This document shows, in pieces, positions 1 through 13,025 of a stretch of 64,000 nt of DNA. The position numbers and the translations under genes were made by a program. The first letter of the stretch is position 1, and each line of letters opens with the position of its first letter. The DNA comes from Trema orientale (Eukaryota; Streptophyta; Magnoliopsida; Rosales; Cannabaceae), in assembly GCA_002914845.1 (NCBI GenBank), contig JXTC01000706.1:1-64000 (forward strand), written 5' to 3'. The notes below the pieces were generated by a model. The model was not told the DNA's origin. It saw only the letters and a program-made list of their open reading frames with translations, and did no database searches.

Positions 1-232
1 CGTCAAAGTGGTGCAATAGTTGAAAACCACTGAATGGCTAAGTGGTGCACCGGTTCGTCAAAGTGGTGCAACGGTTGAAAACCACTGAATGGCTAAGTAG
101 TGCACCAGTTCGTCAAAGTGGTGCAACGGTTGAAAACCACTGAATGGCTAAGTGGTGCACTAGTTCGTCAAAGTGGTGCAACGGTTGAAAAACACTGAAT
201 GGCTAAGTGGTGCAACGGTTCGTCCACCGGTT
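1..232. repeat. 55-bp tandem repeat, four copies plus a partial fifth
   Basis: Units begin at 1, 56, 111 and 166, each opening with CGTCAAAGTGGTGCAA, and a partial unit begins at 221. The copies differ at only a few positions. The array may continue left of the window. It ends about 35 bp before a TATA box, so it may be the repeated upstream part of a promoter or of an LTR U3 region; that role is inferred. Confidence 0.95.
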
Positions 233-264
233 ACGAACCGAAAAGATTCTTGATGGGAGAACCT

Positions 265-274
265 CTATAAATAG
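265..274 (+). promoter_or_regulatory. TATA box (CTATAAATAG) of an unidentified transcript or LTR
   Basis: A canonical plant TATA box lies just after the 55-bp repeats. About 115 bp downstream is an ATG followed by a possible splice donor (ATGGCTGGAG then GTATGC, near 390-405). I found no second exon. The promoter could belong to an LTR whose left part is outside the window or to an unrecognised gene. Confidence 0.45.
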
Positions 275-589
275 TTACTTGGGTCCTCTCACTGCTTCAT
301 TGATATAGAATTATTCCATCAAATACAGAAAGCAAGTGTGAGAAACGTGTAAAGAAAAGCTTCCGCTTAGTTTCCTCTGTTTTTGGGCAATGGCTGGAGG
401 TATGCATTTTCTTTGTTTTTATATTTCAATGATATTAGAAACGTGTTCAGATCATTGTTTATGCTTTCACTTAATACTAATAATAGCCTGACCACGGAAA
501 AGCTAACTTTTTTCTCCAAGTCTTTTGCCCGAGGGATACGATGGAAAGAGATAGAGCATAAAAGTCTAAAGTACAAAGTAATGACACAT

Positions 590-2350
590 TGAAAGCTTCA
601 TCTCCTCGCAGAACTTAAAGACTGGGGCTTTGTCCCGTAAAATAAATTAACAAATTTCATTTAGTAATCTATCTTCATAAATATCCAAGAACCATAACTT
701 TCCAATCTTTTTACCACTTGCAAGATCATAATTAACTTAGACTAGGGATGGAAAGTGATCCTCTGTTTTGGTAGGAGATCACTACTTTAAGGTCATGTTT
801 ATTAGTGCCCAATGGAGAGAAACGGAATATTGAGGAATTTATATATTCACATATCAATTACTTATACACTAATCTTTCCTATTCATTGTTTCTCATTCTC
901 CTCCATTCTTTTTCCACTCATTCTTTTTACGGATTAGTATCTAAAGTGATTTTAGCTTGTAATAAGATTAGAATCAATGGGCCTGTATGACGTTAAATAT
1001 CCTACAATATCTGAACCTTTGTTTAGAAAAAGCTCATTCAGTCTGTGTAGTTTATGGATTAAACTCGGTATATATAAGGCCAGTGTTAACTTTTTTTAAT
1101 CCATAGTTAGTGTCTTCAAGTTGAGTAGACTAACATTTAGAGAATTGGTTTTGGTGTAAGGTGTAGGCGTGATAGACTTGCTTCTATGATTTAATTTTGG
1201 AACTGGAGTGGTTAATATACTTTTTTCTCAGCTAATCTCTTACCACCATGACTAAGGAGGGAGGCATTCACGTTGAAGATATCTTCTTGCGTCAATAATC
1301 ACGTTTGCTTCCTGGTATTTATAAAATTTAAAAAGCAAATTATGGAAACTGTTTCACTCAAAATACTAAATTAAGAGGAACATAATTGGACTTGTCTAAT
1401 TCCCGATTTCCTTCTGGATTAGAGTCTAATTTTATTGTTCTTAAATATAAGATAAATACATTATTTTATTCATCAAGTGAGAAATTTTTGTGTGCATGGT
1501 TGCGAGCAATTAGTGCTTTTTTTTTCTGTGGGGGAATCGCACTCTTTACCTCAATATTGAAAGTTGATCATATCCATCCAGACAGACTAAACTTGTGACA
1601 AGACATTTATCGTATTTGTATGTATGCTTATTGGGCCCTAAACCTCCTGATTTCATGAAGTCTGCCTGTGACAAAACGCAGTTCAGCCGCAACAATAGTT
1701 ATGTTCAATTTAGTATTTTTGTACGTAGTTCTAAAGACTAAGTAACTCATGGTATGACACGGGGCTATCTATATCATTTTTTTTATAATTAAAATGAGAG
1801 AAGGAAAAAGTCGAGCAAATAGAGAGACATCCCAACGCACTCAGCTCTAAAGCTGACAAGCAACCAACTCAAGAGATTATTTAAAAAACAAAAAGAACGT
1901 AAGATCTAGAATTACAAAGTACCAAAAACACAAACCCATAAAAGGAAAAAAAAAAAAAAAAACAAGATGAAGAGAAAGTCTATCTAAAACGAAAGTATCC
2001 AGAGCTATAAAAATCCTTAGAAATAAAAGGAAATAGGAAATCAGGACAGCTAGTCCACCAAGTGAAATCTGCCAATGCAATAGATACTCCTTAAATAAAA
2101 TAAAATGAAGGTTAGTTATGATAATTTTCAGAAGTTATTGCAATTTTAAAATAGAGTCCAAGACTTTAGATTCTGAATCCACCACCATTTCGTTCCAAAA
2201 AAAAAATGTTCTTGTAATAGGATTATGCCTAAACCAAAGAAACATGTAACTAAATGAACGATGCTATTCAATAGCAAAAGGCAGAGTGCGAAAGACTCTT
2301 ACAATAATAAAGTAAAAGACAACAATAACTAAAAATGGCAACAATAACAA
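590..2350. other. Intergenic, AT-rich, no recognisable gene
   Basis: Only short open frames and A/T runs occur here. I recognised no protein motif, RNA gene or transposon end. Confidence 0.6.
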
Positions 2351-2359
2351 GGAGGTCAT

Positions 2360-2700
2360 GTTTCAATGAAATGAAGATTTTTATTTTTGCTTAATTGATG
2401 GATACTTTCATTTGGACCATTGGATTTTGATCTAATAGTTATAATGATATTAATAATTTTATCAAAAAATAAAAATCTAATTAATACGTATATAAATATA
2501 GAAAGATATTTATGACTTAAAAAATTGGCAACCTATATGTGACCTATGAGTTGGAAGTTTTTTTTTCCCATCCCTTTTCCGTTGTTTGTTTTCTTTTTTC
2601 ATTCTATTGTTGATTTTTATTAAAATAAATAATAAACAACTAACCGTATATATATATATTTTTTTTTTCTGAAGAAGTAACTGTATATATATTAAATTTT
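2360..2700 (+). mobile_element. Partial copy of the 1.05-kb inverted-end repeat found at 57.7 kb
   Basis: The segment matches 57667-57930 over about 260 bp. It starts with the same end motif (TTTCAATG...GAAGATTTTT), continues through the shared ATTGGATTTTGATCTAATAG block, and reaches the GAGTTGGAAGTT plus T-run block. I could not define its right end, which dissolves into A/T-rich sequence before 2960. Confidence 0.6.
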
Positions 2701-2959
2701 TCATTAAAAAATCATTCCTTTTTTTATAATTTCAAAACTAACATTATATATCAACTCAAAAAAAAAAACTAATGTTATGTATATTCTAAAAAAAAACAAC
2801 TAACCGTTAATATAAACTATTAAATAATAATTTTTTATCAAAAAGTTTTCCTAAAAAAAAAACTATTGCTTCTTTTTTATAATTTCAAAACTAACGTAAT
2901 AATTACTTACTGTTAAGTCCAAGTAAATTACTTTTCAAAAAAAAAAAAAAAACTAAACG

Positions 2960-4460
2960 TAGGTTGGGACTTTGTTGCGTCACATCTGACTAATTTAGAC
3001 CGTCTATCTACCCACTAGGGCTAGTTCAGTGGTGGAGATTAGGTATTAAATTAGGAGTTTAACTCTCAAAATACGTGAATTATTTATTTATTTATTTTTG
3101 TAAATGGAGTTAAGCTCAATTTTTTTTTAAAAAAAAAAAAAAAGAAAATTTAGACCATTTATCTCAGTTAGCATAATCACGTGTAAATGTTCTGTTTGGT
3201 ACCTAGAAAGCCCGTTCAAATGGGTTTGTTCGGAAACAATGCAAAACAGCTCCTGGATGGATCATCCTTTTTTTTCTCCTAGATGGATCATCTTTTTTTT
3301 TTTTAAATTAATTTTTTGATACAATACTAACTAGTTTATGTATCATCCCCTATCTTTTGTCTTTACTAACTAGCATAAGGTTGTAATTAGGAAGTATTTT
3401 TGTATTTCAAATAGATATCTCCACGTATTTCATTAATCAATATTCAAAACTGTAAAAATCTCAAGGTGCAAATTTAGACCCCAAAAAAGTTCAAGGATTT
3501 GAGAGATTCAATTTCCCAATTAGTCCCTTCTCCTTAAAAAAATTATCTATATTTTTCTTGTGTAACTCCCACATATCAAAATTTACTTTCTGCAGAAAAG
3601 AGAGATCCGGCGTGACTTTTTTTTTTGTTTTCTTCTTTTTTATTTTCAATAATTTTTCCCTTATGTGAAGATATATGTACGCTAAATTTAGATTTATGAG
3701 TATTTTGTCCGACCTAATTCTAAATCTGTATGAGTTATATTTGTTTTCATTTTTTTTTATTTTAGTTTGATTTTTTATGTTTATACTTTATCTTTTATAT
3801 TTAAGACTTTTGTTGTCCACATCCGGAACATTTTATGTGATTTAAGATCAATATGTGCAAAAAGATCTATTACATTATCAGTCGGAAGAACCAACCCTAG
3901 TGGCGGAAGATGATTTCGAAGAGTGCAAAAGCATCTTTAGTAAAACCCCAGTTATACCCCATGTTGGGTATTGTGTTTCTTCCCTAATTGTTAGTCAATA
4001 CAACGGTTTTGCTGATTATTCATTTACTGTAATGTATTATTTGTATTTCGATTATTATTGAGTGAGTTATTATACTGAATTATTTATTTGATAAATGAAA
4101 TTTTAGTTTGACTTTAAAAAAAAAAGCAAAAAAAATAACCTAAATAGTAATTTAGACATTTATTAAAAATGAATAATGTTAGGTATCCCAAAATTTGTAA
4201 CAAATTTTTAATACTAATACATGTGGCATGTGACTTGGCATGATTCATTTGGTAAATATTTAAAGGTTGATAGATTAGGTGTTAATTAAAAAAAAAGTGG
4301 CGAAGATGAGGAAGACAATACAATTCAGCATAAAACTTATTGAACAAGTAAGAGGTTAATATTATTATATTAACTCTCACCCCTGTTACAAGTATATGGT
4401 CATAAAGCCAACTTCTCCAAATACTAACCCTTAATCAGTCAATAACTGAGAAGTCTCCAT
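2960..4460. other. Intergenic, AT-rich, no recognisable gene
   Basis: Long A and T runs and short open frames only. A 68-codon frame at 3855-4061 has no motif that I recognise and no flanking splice signals that would support it. Confidence 0.55.
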
Positions 4461-4466
4461 TGCTCA

Positions 4467-7400
4467 ATGGGGTTACTCCAAGCAAGTTCAAGACTATCAA
4501 GAGTCCACTGGTCATGTTTTGGCATACTTGATGTTATTTTCATCTCTTGCCCTAGCTCAGAGCTCAACTTCCTCCAAGTGGTAGCCTCCAGTCATAGGAA
4601 ATGAGACAGATCGTCTCGCCTTGCCTGAGCTCAAGGCCAAGACTACTGATGAACCTTTTGGAATATTGAGGTCATGCAATGAATCTGTCAACTTTTGTGT
4701 ATGGCCTGGTGTCAAATGTGGGAGAACACAACAGAGAGTCACCATTTTGGACCTTAGATTCTTAAAAACATTCTGGCTCCATATCACGTACATGTTGGTA
4801 ACTTGAGTTTTCTAAGGGAACTGATTCTTTATAACAATGGTTTCAGTCATGAAATCCCATAAGAGATTGGTCGTTTGCGAAGACTGTGGTATCTAGAATT
4901 GTACAACAATTCATTCATTGGGAAAATTCCTGCCAACATAACTAGTTGCTCAAACATTGTCTTTGTCAGTCTTGCCTATAACCAATTGGTGGGAGAAATT
5001 CCTGTAGAGTTGGGATCCTTTTCAAAGCTCCCGTTCATTTCTCTGAGTGGCAACTATCTAACGGGAAGTATCCCTTTTTCATTTGGAAACTTAACTTTGA
5101 TTGATACTATTTCTTTATCCAAAAACAGGTTAAGTGGGAAAGTCCCTGATAGTTTAGGCCAACTGAAGAGCCCAACTTTCCTTTTTTTTTGGATGGAAAT
5201 AACTTTTCTGGTACCATTTCTCCTTCAATTTTCCATCTATCTTCCATTAAAACTTTGATGTTGCAGTCAACCAAATCAAAGGTACTCTTCCCTCTAACTT
5301 AGACAATTTGTTTCCAAGTCTCCGAGTTCTTAACATTGGAGAAAACCAGTTTACTGGATCAATTCCAGTTTCATTATCAAATACCTCAAATCTTGAGTAC
5401 TTCACAGCTGGAATTAATCAATTCACTGGAAATGTGCCTGGTTTGGAAAGGCTACTCAGGCTTCGGTGGTTTGTCATCACCAGCAATGGTCTTGGAAGTG
5501 GTGAGGGTAACGACTTGAGCTTTCTCTGCTCTTTCACAAACACAATCAGATTAGAGGTACTCGTCAACAATTTTTGAGGAGCTTTACCAGGTTGTATTGC
5601 TAACTTTTCAGCTACTCTTGAAACATTGTTACTAGATCATAACAGTGTATATGGAAATATCCCAAATGGGATAGAAAATCTTGTGAACTTGAGGAGACTT
5701 GACATTTGGTCCAACCATTTGTCAGGTAACATTCCCTCTGGTATTGGAAATCTGCCGAGACTAGTAATATTTTTTTCAGATGGAAACAATATTTCAGGGA
5801 ATATTCCCTCCTCCATAGGAAACTTAACCCAATTGATGCAGCTAGATTTGAGTGACAACATTATTGATGGAATGATTCCTTCAAGCCTTGGCGAGTGTAA
5901 GAATCTGGTGAATCATGATCTTTCTCACAACAATCACAATGGCAGCTTACCTCAAGCAGTTATAGGACTCTCATCTTTGTCAATCCTTCTTGACTTGTCG
6001 AGAAACAACTTAACTGGTAAACTTCCCCATGAAATTGGAAACTTAAGGAACCTCGGGGTATTGATTCTTCATTGCAAAATGTTCACTGGTGAAATCCCAA
6101 CAAGTCTTGGTAGTTGTATAATGCTAGAATATATGGACATGCATAGAAACTTCTTTCAAGGGGCCATTCCTTTGTCATTGAGTTCACTAAGAGGTATGTT
6201 GGTGTTAGATGTTTCAAACAACAATTTGTCTGGAGAAATTCCTAAGTTTTTAGAGGACTTTGGCACCTTGCAAAACTTGAACCTGTCTTACAATAACTTA
6301 GTGGGGGAGGTCCCAGAAGGTGGAGCATTCAAGAATGTTACTGCGACTTCAATCATGGGAAATAGTAAGCTCTGCAGGGGAATACCTGAATTTCAGTTGC
6401 CAAGTTGCAGTTTCAAACCCTCCAAGAAGAGAAAATTGACGCTTTGAAATTGATCATCTCCATTGTTTCTGGATTTCTGGGAATAGCTTTGTTGGTGTCC
6501 TTTCTTTTAGTTTGTAACTCGCGGAAGAAAAGAAAAAAACCAAGCTCAAGCAGTACTTCAGAGGGTGTGCTTTTGAAAGTTTCATACCAAAGTCTTTTAA
6601 AAGCTACTGATGGATTCTCTCCCGCCAATCTTATAGGTAAGGGAAGTTTTGGATCGGTATATAAAGGGATTCTATAACAAGATGGCAAAATCATTGCTGT
6701 CAAGGTGCTAACCTTCTGCAACATAGTGCTTCACAGAGCTTCATTGCTGAGTGTAAGGCTCTTAGAAACATCAGACATCGAAATCTTGTTAAGCTAATAA
6801 CTGCCTGTTCAGGCTTCGATTACAAAAATAATGAGTTCAGAGCTCTGGTTTACGAATTCATGGTTAATCGAAGTTTAGAAGACTGGTTACATCCAAATCA
6901 CATGACAGAAGAAATGGATGAAACACCAAGGAATTTAGACCTTCTTCAAAGACTAAATATTGCCACTGATATTGCTTGTGCTCTGGATTATCTTCATCAT
7001 CAATGTCAAGCACCAATAGTTCACTGTGACATCAAGCCAAGCAATATTCTTTTGGACCATGAAATGACCGGACATATCAGTGATTTTGGTCTATCAAGGT
7101 TCCTTCCAAATTCCAATACAAAGACTTCAACTAGTCAAAACAAGCTCCATCACACTAAATGGCACTATTGGTTTTGCAGCTCCAGGTATCATTCCTCATT
7201 TCCCTTCAAAATTTTAAACCAATCTGATCTTTTTTTGAGTTTTGATTGATCTCCTTAAGAATTCTCTGTATGAACTGCAGAGTATGGTACAGGCAGCGAG
7301 GTGTCACTGTATGGCGATCTTTACAGCTATGGCATTGTCTTCTTGGAAATGTTCACAGGGAAGAGGCCTACTGATAACATGTTTACAGATGGCTTCAATA

Positions 7401-7660
7401 ACCTTCATAATTTTGTTAAGCAAGCCTTGCCCAGCGGAGTGAAAGAGATAGCAGATCCAAGACTTTTTCGGGAAACAGTATGGGAGTCAATTGCTAGTGA
7501 TGTAAGGCTCAAATGTTTGACTTCCATATTTGAAATGGGAGTCACCTGCTCTTCGGAATCGCCAAAAGGAAGAAAGAACATAACTATTGTTGCAGCCGAA
7601 CTGTATTCTGTCAGAGACAAACTTCATGAAATGTGTTATGAAGGGATAAACAAGGCATAG
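4467..7660 (+). pseudogene. LRR-XII receptor-like kinase pseudogene
   Basis: A former receptor kinase of the same type as the intact gene at 18955-22461. All parts are present in order: start and signal peptide (4467-4590), LRRNT segment (near 4600, NETDRLAL), about 20 LRRs (4740-6330), a membrane segment (near 6450-6515), the glycine loop GKGSFGSV (near 6637), the non-RD catalytic loop IVHCDIKPSN (near 7017) and DFG (near 7083). An intron at 7186-7280 splits the same Glu codon as in the intact gene, and the last exon is open to 7660. Breaks include a frame change in the signal peptide, a TAG after it, frame changes and stops through the LRRs (for example a TAA near 4860), a frame change near 6430, a TAA in the kinase near 6676, and a frame change before the intron. 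Old and not functional as a full receptor. Confidence 0.93.
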
Positions 7661-7844
7661 GGCCTTTAAATGCAGTGCAAATAAGATGACAAGGTAAATT
7701 CAAAAGAATAATTAATCTCTATTTTCATGTTATTGCCATCTATAATCAACTACAATTTATGTATTCCATAGTCATGCTAGTTATATACTAATGAAGTAAT
7801 ACATAAATACACAAAAAGAAGAAAAAATCCGTGTATTTTAGTAA

Positions 7845-8075
7845 GGGAAAATTGCAGCAAAAATACCCATTCTTAGTCAAAATTTACACTCTAATACCCA
7901 ATCTTTTTTTCTGACGGCAATAATACTTTCCGTCTAATTTTTGTAGCAACCGCCAAAATTTTCCGTTAACTGCCACATAATGGTACACGTGTCGACATCT
8001 AAGCTTTTAGGCCATTAAAAGTCATTTAAAAATTATAGAAAAATACGAAAATGAAATAAAAATGAAATAAAAGTA
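7845..8075 (+). repeat. MULE left terminal inverted repeat
   Basis: Pairs with 13026-13257. Shared blocks include CCGTTAACTGCCACATAATG and the terminal GGGAAAATTGC. Confidence 0.95.
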
Positions 8076-8640
8076 AAAAGTACGTTAAAAAAAGAGAGTA
8101 AAAAGGTTAAAAAATCCAAAAATTTATCGTCTTCACTCTCCCGCCCTTTCTCTGTTTTGACTGGTTTTTGTCCAGAATCCACCATTAACGACTGCAAATT
8201 GCTAAAATCTTGACGAGTTCTTTTGGAAAAGATGGAGCATCAACATCAACTTGGTAAGTATTTTTCTGTTGATTATGGGGTTCTTATTGCACCTTTTTTC
8301 AGTTTTTTGTGCGAAAATCGAGTAGGTGAGTGTTATTCGAACTTGGGGCTTTTGTATTTTTAGGGTTTGTAACTGACATTGTGAAGGGTTTCTTGCTTTT
8401 ATAGTTGACGAAGGGTACTGTGTTTTTGGGTTTGGAACCCATGTGCGTGGAGTCTGTTTTGTTATCTTTTTCGGGAGACCACTACTTCTTCTTTTACTGT
8501 TATGGGGGTCAACATTTGCTTTGATGAGGGTGGGTCAATGGGAATCTGGTTTACTATTAGCTAGTGGGTTTATTTTATTACTTAATTTATTGTTTCGTGG
8601 GTGTTTAGTAGTTGACAATAATTATTTTTAAATTTGGTAG

Positions 8641-11600
8641 ATGAGTCTTCTACATTATTCACAATCAAACTGCACCATAGTAGAGATTTCTTCACACCTT
8701 ATGGGAATAAAAGGTACGAGGGAGGAAGTGTTGCAATATTTGATAATTGCGACATGGATTACTTCAGCAAATTCAGTTTGGAAAATATGGCTTTGCATTT
8801 GAATTAGAGGATGCCATTTGGGTTTTTGTGGAAGCCAAAGGATAGGACATTAAAATATAGAAAAATGTTAGTAAGTGATAAGGAAGTTATGGAAATGATG
8901 GAAGAGTTGGTTAGGCGTAAGTATAGGGAGGCAGAAGTGTTCTTAGTGATACCTGAGAAGGTAATGAAATTGGAATGGAGGGAAGACAGTGATGCAATTA
9001 AACATCATCCAGGACCTGAACCCTTAAAGAGATACATTATTGAAGAACTAGCTGAAGATGCAGACATTCAAGGGTTGAAAGTGGTTACATCACAATTCCA
9101 AAGTCAGCACTACTGACCTTGGACCTAAAGCAGAAATTGGTATATAGGAAGAAAGTACCACACGAACACATAAGCGTAGACAAGTACCCCATAGATCCTC
9201 CTCACAACCACCAACTGAGAGAAGACAACAATCCACCCCACAACCAGCAAATAAAGCAGAACATGTTCCACCACAACCACCAAATGACCCCGGACCACAA
9301 TCCTCCCCATAACCAACAACTAAACCAGATAATATTCCACCACAACCACCAAATGCTCCTACCAACTCTAATCCATACATACCAAGCTCACCTCATTTCC
9401 CAGACACCACATAATAAAGCCAATATGAGGGAGTATTCGAGAATGTATACAACTATGATCCTGTTGTTGAGGATTTATTAGCAGGTGGAAGCAGAAACTA
9501 CACTCAGAATGAAGCTCCAGTGAATAAAGCTCCAGTGAATGAATCTACAAAGAATGAGGTTCCAGTAAATGAACCTATAGAGAATGAGGTTCCAGTAAAT
9601 GAACCTAAGAGAATGAAGATCCAGTGAATGAACCTACAGAAAATGAAGAAGAGTTTGAGTTTGTTCAGGAGGAATATGCTCAGGATGATGAGGGAGAAAG
9701 GAATATAGATCATCAACCTGATCCAAGTAGTTGGTAGGGATCAGTTACTCAGTTATGTGAAGAAGATGATGCTGGTAGTGAGGGTGGGATTGAATCTGAG
9801 CAAGATCTACAGAGCTTGAGTGAAGGTGATGGTCGTAATGATACAGTCAGGAATAGTAAGCAGCTCAATGCTAATACTAGCTATGAGAATTTTAAATTCA
9901 CTTTGGGAATAGAGTTTGCATCAGTAGACATCATTAGAACAGCTATCAAGGAGTACTTTATTTCTGTAGACAAAGAGTACATATATGTGTAGAACACCTC
10001 AGAAAAGATAAGAGTTAAATGCAAAGCAGAACAATGCCCTTGGATTTTGTATGCACATATCAGTAGGGTTGACAACAAGATATTTAGAGTGAATACTTTA
10101 AAGGATGAGCATGATTGTGGGCTAGTTTTCAATAGCAAGCACGTGGACAGCACATGGTTGACCAAGCATTTCCTTGAGCAGTTCAAAGTAAACCCTACTA
10201 TGTCTTATAAGACTTTCCATGAGATGACTGTAGCCACCAAATTCTCAGAGTTCTCACTTTGGGCATTTTATAGGGCTAAGGGCAAAGTAATTACTATGCT
10301 AGAGGGGTCTGTTAGGGAGCAGTATGCAATTCTAGAGGAATACTGCAAACAGATCTTGGCTACAAACCCTGGTAGTACAGCTCTTTTGAAGACAAAGTTG
10401 GTTAATGACAAAAGGTTATTCGAGAGGGTTTACATATGCTTGAAGGCATGCAAGGAAGGATTCAAGCTCGGATGCAGGCCCTTGATTGGCTTAGATGGTT
10501 ATTTTGTGAAAGGATATTGCAAAGGGATATTATTGACAGCAGTGGGCATTGATGGAGACAATTCTATATTCCCTATTGTATATGCAATAGTGGAGAAGGA
10601 GAATACAGAGACATGGAAATGGTTTCTCCAATTATTGAGGGAGGACTTGGAGATAGGTAATCCAGGAAAATATACAATGATGAGTGACAGACAGAAAGGG
10701 CTAGAAACAGCTCTGGAGACCATTTTAGAGGTACTGAAATCAGATTTTGTGTTAAGCATTTATATGCTAACTTCAAGAAACAACACCCAGGTTTACTGTC
10801 AAAGCAAATGTTATGGGCAGCTGCCAGGGCAACAACAAATGAAGAATGGATAAGGAGAATGAATGAGTTAAAGGCAGTTGATAAGAGGGCTCATGCATAG
10901 CTCAGTGCAAAGAAACTGAGTGAATGGATAAGGTCAGCTTTTTTTTGAAGGAGTGAAATGTGATATTCTGTTAAACAATATATCTGAGAGTTTTAATTCA
11001 ACTATCTTAGATGCCAGAGATAAAGCCATTGTGGCTTTGTTGGAGAAAATCAGATTCTAGTTGATGTGTAGATTTTGCAAAAAAAAGGGAAAGTGTGGAG
11101 AAATGGAACAAACCTGTTGGGAAAAGAATTCTGAAGGTTATTGAAGACAACAAAGTAATCAGGAAGTGTTGTATAACAACCAGAGCTACAGCTAGGAAGT
11201 TCCAAGTTACCTATATAAATCATGAGGTTTATGTGGTTAACTTGGATACCAAAATGTGCACATGTAGGAGGTTCCAGCTGACAGGAATCCCTTGTGGCCA
11301 TGCAATTGCAAGCATTTGGAGTATGGGGCTGGATATTATGGACTATGTCCATGACTACTACAAGAAAGAAGTTTTTGTTAAGGCTTATGCATATGTAGTT
11401 GAACCAATGCCTGGTCCAGACAAATGGCCTCAAACAGGGCTGAATCCAATATGTCTTCCAACTGAACATAATTTACCAGGCAGGCCAAAAAAATCAAGGA
11501 GAAGAGAAGCAGATGAACCACCTGCTGGTGCAACCAAACTGAAGAAAATTGGCCAAGTAACCCATTGCACCAACTGCAAACAGAGAGGTCATTTTAGGTC

Positions 11601-11868
11601 CACTTGTGAGAATGAAACATTTATAGAGGTATGAATATATTAGTTTCAGTTTTGTAGGTTCCTGAGTTTTTATATACATCTTGAAGCTAATTCTGTGTTG
11701 GATTTTTGCGGGCCCCTGTTCAAAAGAAGAAAAGTCATCCACCTTAGAAAAACCCTACTGAGGAGACAATCAAGAGAAGAGAAAGGCAACAAAAGCAAAA
11801 AGCTAGAAATGATGCTGCTGCAAACTCTAGTGCTCCAACAGGAGCAAACATGAACTGAAATGGAAGTT
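8641..11868 (+). pseudogene. MULE transposase, frameshifted
   Basis: Former transposase that would cut and move the element in the nucleus. An N-terminal block begins at the ATG at 8641 and continues to 9116 with at least two frame changes near 8720 and 8800. It is followed by a His/Asn/Pro-rich linker (9119-9480) and a repeated Glu/Pro/Val/Asn stretch (9500-9620). The main open block 10047-10853 holds the MULE core, with GLDGYFVKG (first catalytic Asp) and FPIVYAIVEKENTETWKWF, and a possible second catalytic Asp in MSDRQKGLETAL. The block 11095-11634 carries a SWIM zinc finger (CTCRRF...GIPCGHAIA) and a CCHC knuckle (CTNCKQRGHFRSTC). A probable last exon lies at about 11720-11858. Stops near 9990, 10900 and 10980 and frame changes near 10750 and 11060 make it non-functional. 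Confidence 0.92.
9500..9625 (+). repeat. 30-bp imperfect tandem repeats in the transposase linker
   Basis: Units of the type AATGAGGTTCCAGTAAATGA plus CCTATAGAG repeat about three to four times. They encode an acidic N-E-V-P-V-N-E-P pattern. The repeat lies between the N-terminal block and the catalytic core of the MULE transposase. Confidence 0.8.
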
Positions 11869-12522
11869 ACTTAGAATGGCCATTTATATTTGACCATTAG
11901 GAATGTACTGTAAAAAACTGCATCAAGTTTTGGAGATGCACATAAGTAGCATAATTGTAGCTTTTGGTGATAGTTTTTTTGGATTTTTATTGCTTTTGCA
12001 GGAACTAGATGTTGGAACTAGATGCAGGAACTTTATGCCTCGTCTGGTATTTTATAATGTACATGACTTATGTAATCTTTTTGAGACATAAATGGTCATT
12101 CTATGCAAAATCAGTTTGCCATTTTGCTTATATCATGTTCTGTTTTAATAATCCTTCTCATATTATAAATTTAACTACAATGCTATTAACAAACACAAAC
12201 AACTGAGCTTGAATTGCAAAAATAAACTAGTACATTGATATTGCAATGACAAAATTCAACCATTACAGCTACTGCTTCAGAGTTTAGTACCAAATGCTGC
12301 ATACATTTGTTTTACACTAACTAATAAAACTAACTACACCATTACATCAATACCTCAAGTTAACCAGATAATAATGGCAATTACAACTGTAAACCTCAGT
12401 ACAATTTTCCCCAATCTTTCACACATATTTGCTTTAACTTCCTCATTATATCTCGGCATATTTTTAGCAACACATGAAAGCCCTCCTCTTATCTCTGAAC
12501 TATCACAAGCTGTAGTGTAACT

Positions 12523-12840
12523 CTACCTAGCACCAACTTCACCTTCATCAAATGACGATTTCTCTGCTTCTAAGTCACGAATTCTTCTTAGTAATCCCGG
12601 TATTACTCTCTTTGATCTCTCGCACATTTCTGGGTCGACCCAGTAGAAAAACCCACAACCACTATAAGCCTGAACAAAAATTCACTTCATAACTTATATT
12701 TCAAAAAAAAAAAAAAAAAAACTTCTAAAATTACTAACCCGAAGCTTCCTACAAGACTTGAACCTCCTCCCTGGGTTTTTATTAGTCCATGACGTCCTCA
12801 CCACCATCGGATGTGGTGGTCTACACTTGCAAAACTCCAT
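12523..12840 (-). CDS. GRF-type zinc finger protein carried by the MULE
   Basis: Two exons: 12840-12739 and 12669-12523, with a GT-AG intron at 12738-12670 at codon phase 0, giving 82 residues. Exon 1 encodes CKC (residues 4-6), then RTSWTNKNPGRRFKSC. Exon 2 begins AYSGCGFFYWVD, followed by a short basic and acidic helix. The C-x-C / TSxTNxNPGRRFxxC / CGFFxWxD pattern is the GRF zinc finger, a nucleic-acid-binding fold common in plant transposon-borne genes. After the TAG at 12525-12523 the same frame stays open to a TGA at 12358-12356. That stretch reads through a Cys-containing segment and a hydrophobic tail (VVIAIIIWLT), so the original protein was probably longer, with a membrane-like C-terminus. 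It converges on the transposase gene. Confidence 0.85.
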
Positions 12841-12946
12841 TCACACAAAATTGCTACAATAGATCCAAATTTCCCCAACCTTCACACACAATAGTTTCGA
12901 AGTATTGCAGAGATCAATGAAGGATTTTTGACAAGATCCGGTGGAC

Positions 12947-12973
12947 AGAGAGAGAGAGAGAGAGAGAGAGAGT
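12947..12973. repeat. (GA)n microsatellite
   Basis: About 13 GA units inside the MULE, upstream of the GRF gene on its strand. Confidence 0.95.
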
Positions 12974-13025
12974 GGAGAAAAATAGATTTTTTTTAACTCG
13001 TTTCAGGTTTATTTTCTGGTATTGA

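Noticed and set aside
1-232. CRISPR-like array
   Set aside because: The units are contiguous 55-bp tandem repeats without unique spacers, in a plant nuclear genome.
9090-9380. Gly/Cys/Val-rich open frame on the minus strand
   Set aside because: Antisense shadow of the His/Asn/Pro-rich linker of the MULE transposase.
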